Source: Glandiceps talaboti | Taxonomy: Eukaryota > Hemichordata > Enteropneusta > Spengelidae | Assembly: GCF_964340395.1 (NCBI RefSeq) | Contig: NC_135568.1 | Location: forward strand, 9,239,276 to 9,303,275 | Direction: 5' to 3' | DNA length: 64,000 nucleotides | In this document: positions 55,201 through 58,276 of the stretch, piece after piece | Position numbering within the stretch: the first letter of the stretch is position 1 | Layout of the letters: each line of letters opens with the position of its first letter | The notes under the pieces: model-generated | Seen by the model: only the letters and a program-made list of their open reading frames with translations | What the model was told of the DNA's origin: nothing | The model's database searches: none | Translations under genes and position numbers: made by a program

Positions 55201-58188
55201 AGACTGAACTATTTTCAGCAAAAATTAGTGAAAAATTCCAGAAAGTTACAGCTATATGTCAAAGGATTTGTTTCAGATTCTGATGTCTGTATGTCACTTT
55301 TAACTCAGATCCAGCTAGCCCAAGCAGTGCAGCCAGTAGTCCAAGGTCATCAGATATACCATCATCTCCAACAGCACTCCTACAACAAGGAGCAGGTAAT
55401 GTCTTTGTGTTAATACAGTGTAGTTACAAGGGGTGGGAATTGGGTAGGTATTACATCACCCACAACACTCCTTCAGCAAGGAGCTGATAGTCTTTGTCGC
55501 TATACAGTGTAGTTACTGAGAATGGAAAGGGGGAGATAGTAACTCCCTTAGCACTCCTACAATAACGAATAGGTGATCTTTATATGTCTTGGTCTTTACA
55601 CACTGTAGATAGGTGAGGGTGGTGGGTACCATCTCCAACACCACTCTACAAGGAGCAAGTAATCTTTATGTCGTGTGTCTTTATACTTCATAGTATTACC
55701 AGGATGAGATGGGTGGGGTTAATCCCACCCACAACATTACTACAACAAGAAGCACATAGTCTCTTTGCATGTAATAGAGAGGTTTAGATACATGTTCAAA
55801 CACGTACATGTACGGTATCATTATCGTGCAGGCGTACACGTAATGACGCGGACAATGTTGTGTTTAGTTACGCATTTACATGAAAAACATTGGAATGTGC
55901 ACACGCGCGTTGGCATCATCTGTCCAGAAGGCCAAACACATAACTTCATTTTCTAAATGTCGGCATATTTACTATTTTTCGTGCAACTACCCAAATGGAA
56001 AACTGAACAATTAGTTTACAGGTATGCTTTCGAACTTTGATATAAAATATACGACATTTAATTGAAGAAAAATGACAAAAACTTAACACGTATTTATAGT
56101 TACGTGTAGACTGCTATTGTAGCTGACATAGCATCGTCTGATACTGAATACCTGGCACTATACGACAAGTCAAATTTACCCATCTTTACCCAACCTTTAC
56201 CCTACCTGTGACCCACCTAACTCCCATCTCTGTCAAGGGGTAGTATGAGACGAAGTTACACTTTTGACTGCCTACAACACCCAGGGGAAAGATCACTGGG
56301 GTGTCACTTCATCTCGTACTCACCACATTTACACATCGTCTGTTAAAGATTTACCACGGTGGAAGGACACGGTCAAATATGACTTTTCGTATAGTGTGGG
56401 TTGCTTCAAACCACGTGACTATGATGCTACACGTATAGAACACACGTAAATACGCGCATCTAAACTTCTCTAATGTATCTGCAGCAACACTGGAAAGAAA
56501 ACTAACTTGATATTTCTCTTACATTTTACAGCATGTAATGTATTGTATCTGCACTCAGTGGAGATGGAATCGTTGACAGGTCCTAATGCAATTCGCAAGG
56601 CAATGGCAAACATAGCTAACTTGGAAAAGAAACCTAAATTTACAGTTGTACACTTCAAAGTTAACAACCAAGGAATCACACTGACGGATAACGAGAAAAA
56701 GTAAGTTTTGTTGTCATGTTGTATGAAACTATAAGATTAAACATTTTTAAAGCAGATATCTAGAATTTATGATGGGGTAAAGTAAAAAGGAACTGACTGA
56801 TAAATTTTAACACCAGATAGTTTTCAGGATCTGTAATACAATTTACAATTTTTCTCATGTTAGAGGATTAGTCTTGGTTACCCAGACTCTCACTGCTGGG
56901 GGCTCTTCTATGAGATCACCCAGACAAGAGTATGGGGAAATCACATTTCAACTACCCAGCGATGGGAGTCACATAGTACATTTCTTCCAAGTCATAAAAG
57001 TTGGGATTATAAGGCCTGTTAGTTTAGATGTATGATGCTTGAGAAGTGATAACTTGTCGCAAAAGTACCTAAATCATTTAGCCTACAATGTTGGATGTGA
57101 AGTATTCCCTATGCACTGCTCTGATCGGTACTTCCTGCACCGACGAGTTGGCGTTTCATTTCCCCAAACTCTTGCTTGAGGAGGTCTTGTAGGTAGAGCC
57201 CTCAGCGGCGAGAGTCCCTGAATAACTGAGACTAGTTAGAGGATCAGAATATCTGTATATTTATTCTGTATACGTATCAATATGCCAAATGACCAGATTA
57301 CTACTTTTATGGTTGATGGAGAGAAGTACTCAGTCAAGCCGAACAGATCCTTTGACAAGGTGATCTACTAATTCCCATGCATGTCGTAATACATTTGTCA
57401 TGTGTCGATTAGAAGTCATGATGTCGACCAAAAAATCAAAATGAAAGATATTTTGTAATGGGCCTGTATGGATAAGTTCTGTATTGTGTAATGTATTAAA
57501 GTTGGCGTATTTTTCTTGGGGCTAGTAACTGGCTTTCATACCCAAGTCTTTGAATACTACATCAAATTTTGTATCCAATGTGTTTGACATTGTTCCAGAT
57601 GAAATTACTATCTGACATAAAAGTATTTCAAGGAAATCTCTTATCTTTTTTGCTTCATTCCAGATTGTTCTTCCGCCGGCATTATCCCGTGAATACAGTA
57701 ACTTTCTGTGGAATGGATCCGGAGGGTAGGAAGTAAGTATGACATGGACAATAATATGTTTCCGTTGAATTATGCCACCCCTGTTAACATACCACACCAT
57801 ATGTAGCAAAGTTGTAAACATTCAAACTCAAAATAGAAGACTTATTGTCTAGTTCATCTATATCACAATAAAGTTATATATCATAATTTGATACTGTGGC
57901 ACTCAAAATATGAGTCAGAATGTTCAAAATTGCCATTATTATTCTTAATTCTTCGTCACTTACGCAGTCATAGGTGTAATTATATTATTTCCTATAAATG
58001 TTTCTTATGCTGTGTCAAAACACAAATGCAATTGGGGACACCTAGGAGTCTTGTCATTCAACTCATACTGGCAAGGACTCTTCGTATTGTCTGCTCCCCA
58101 GGGAGTTGAGGAAGTAAAGGGCTGTTGTGTCACTATAGATCCATGCAAAGTGTAATAATTGTAAGCACTTTGAACACAGGGTGGGAAA

Positions 58189-58276
<88 letters not shown>

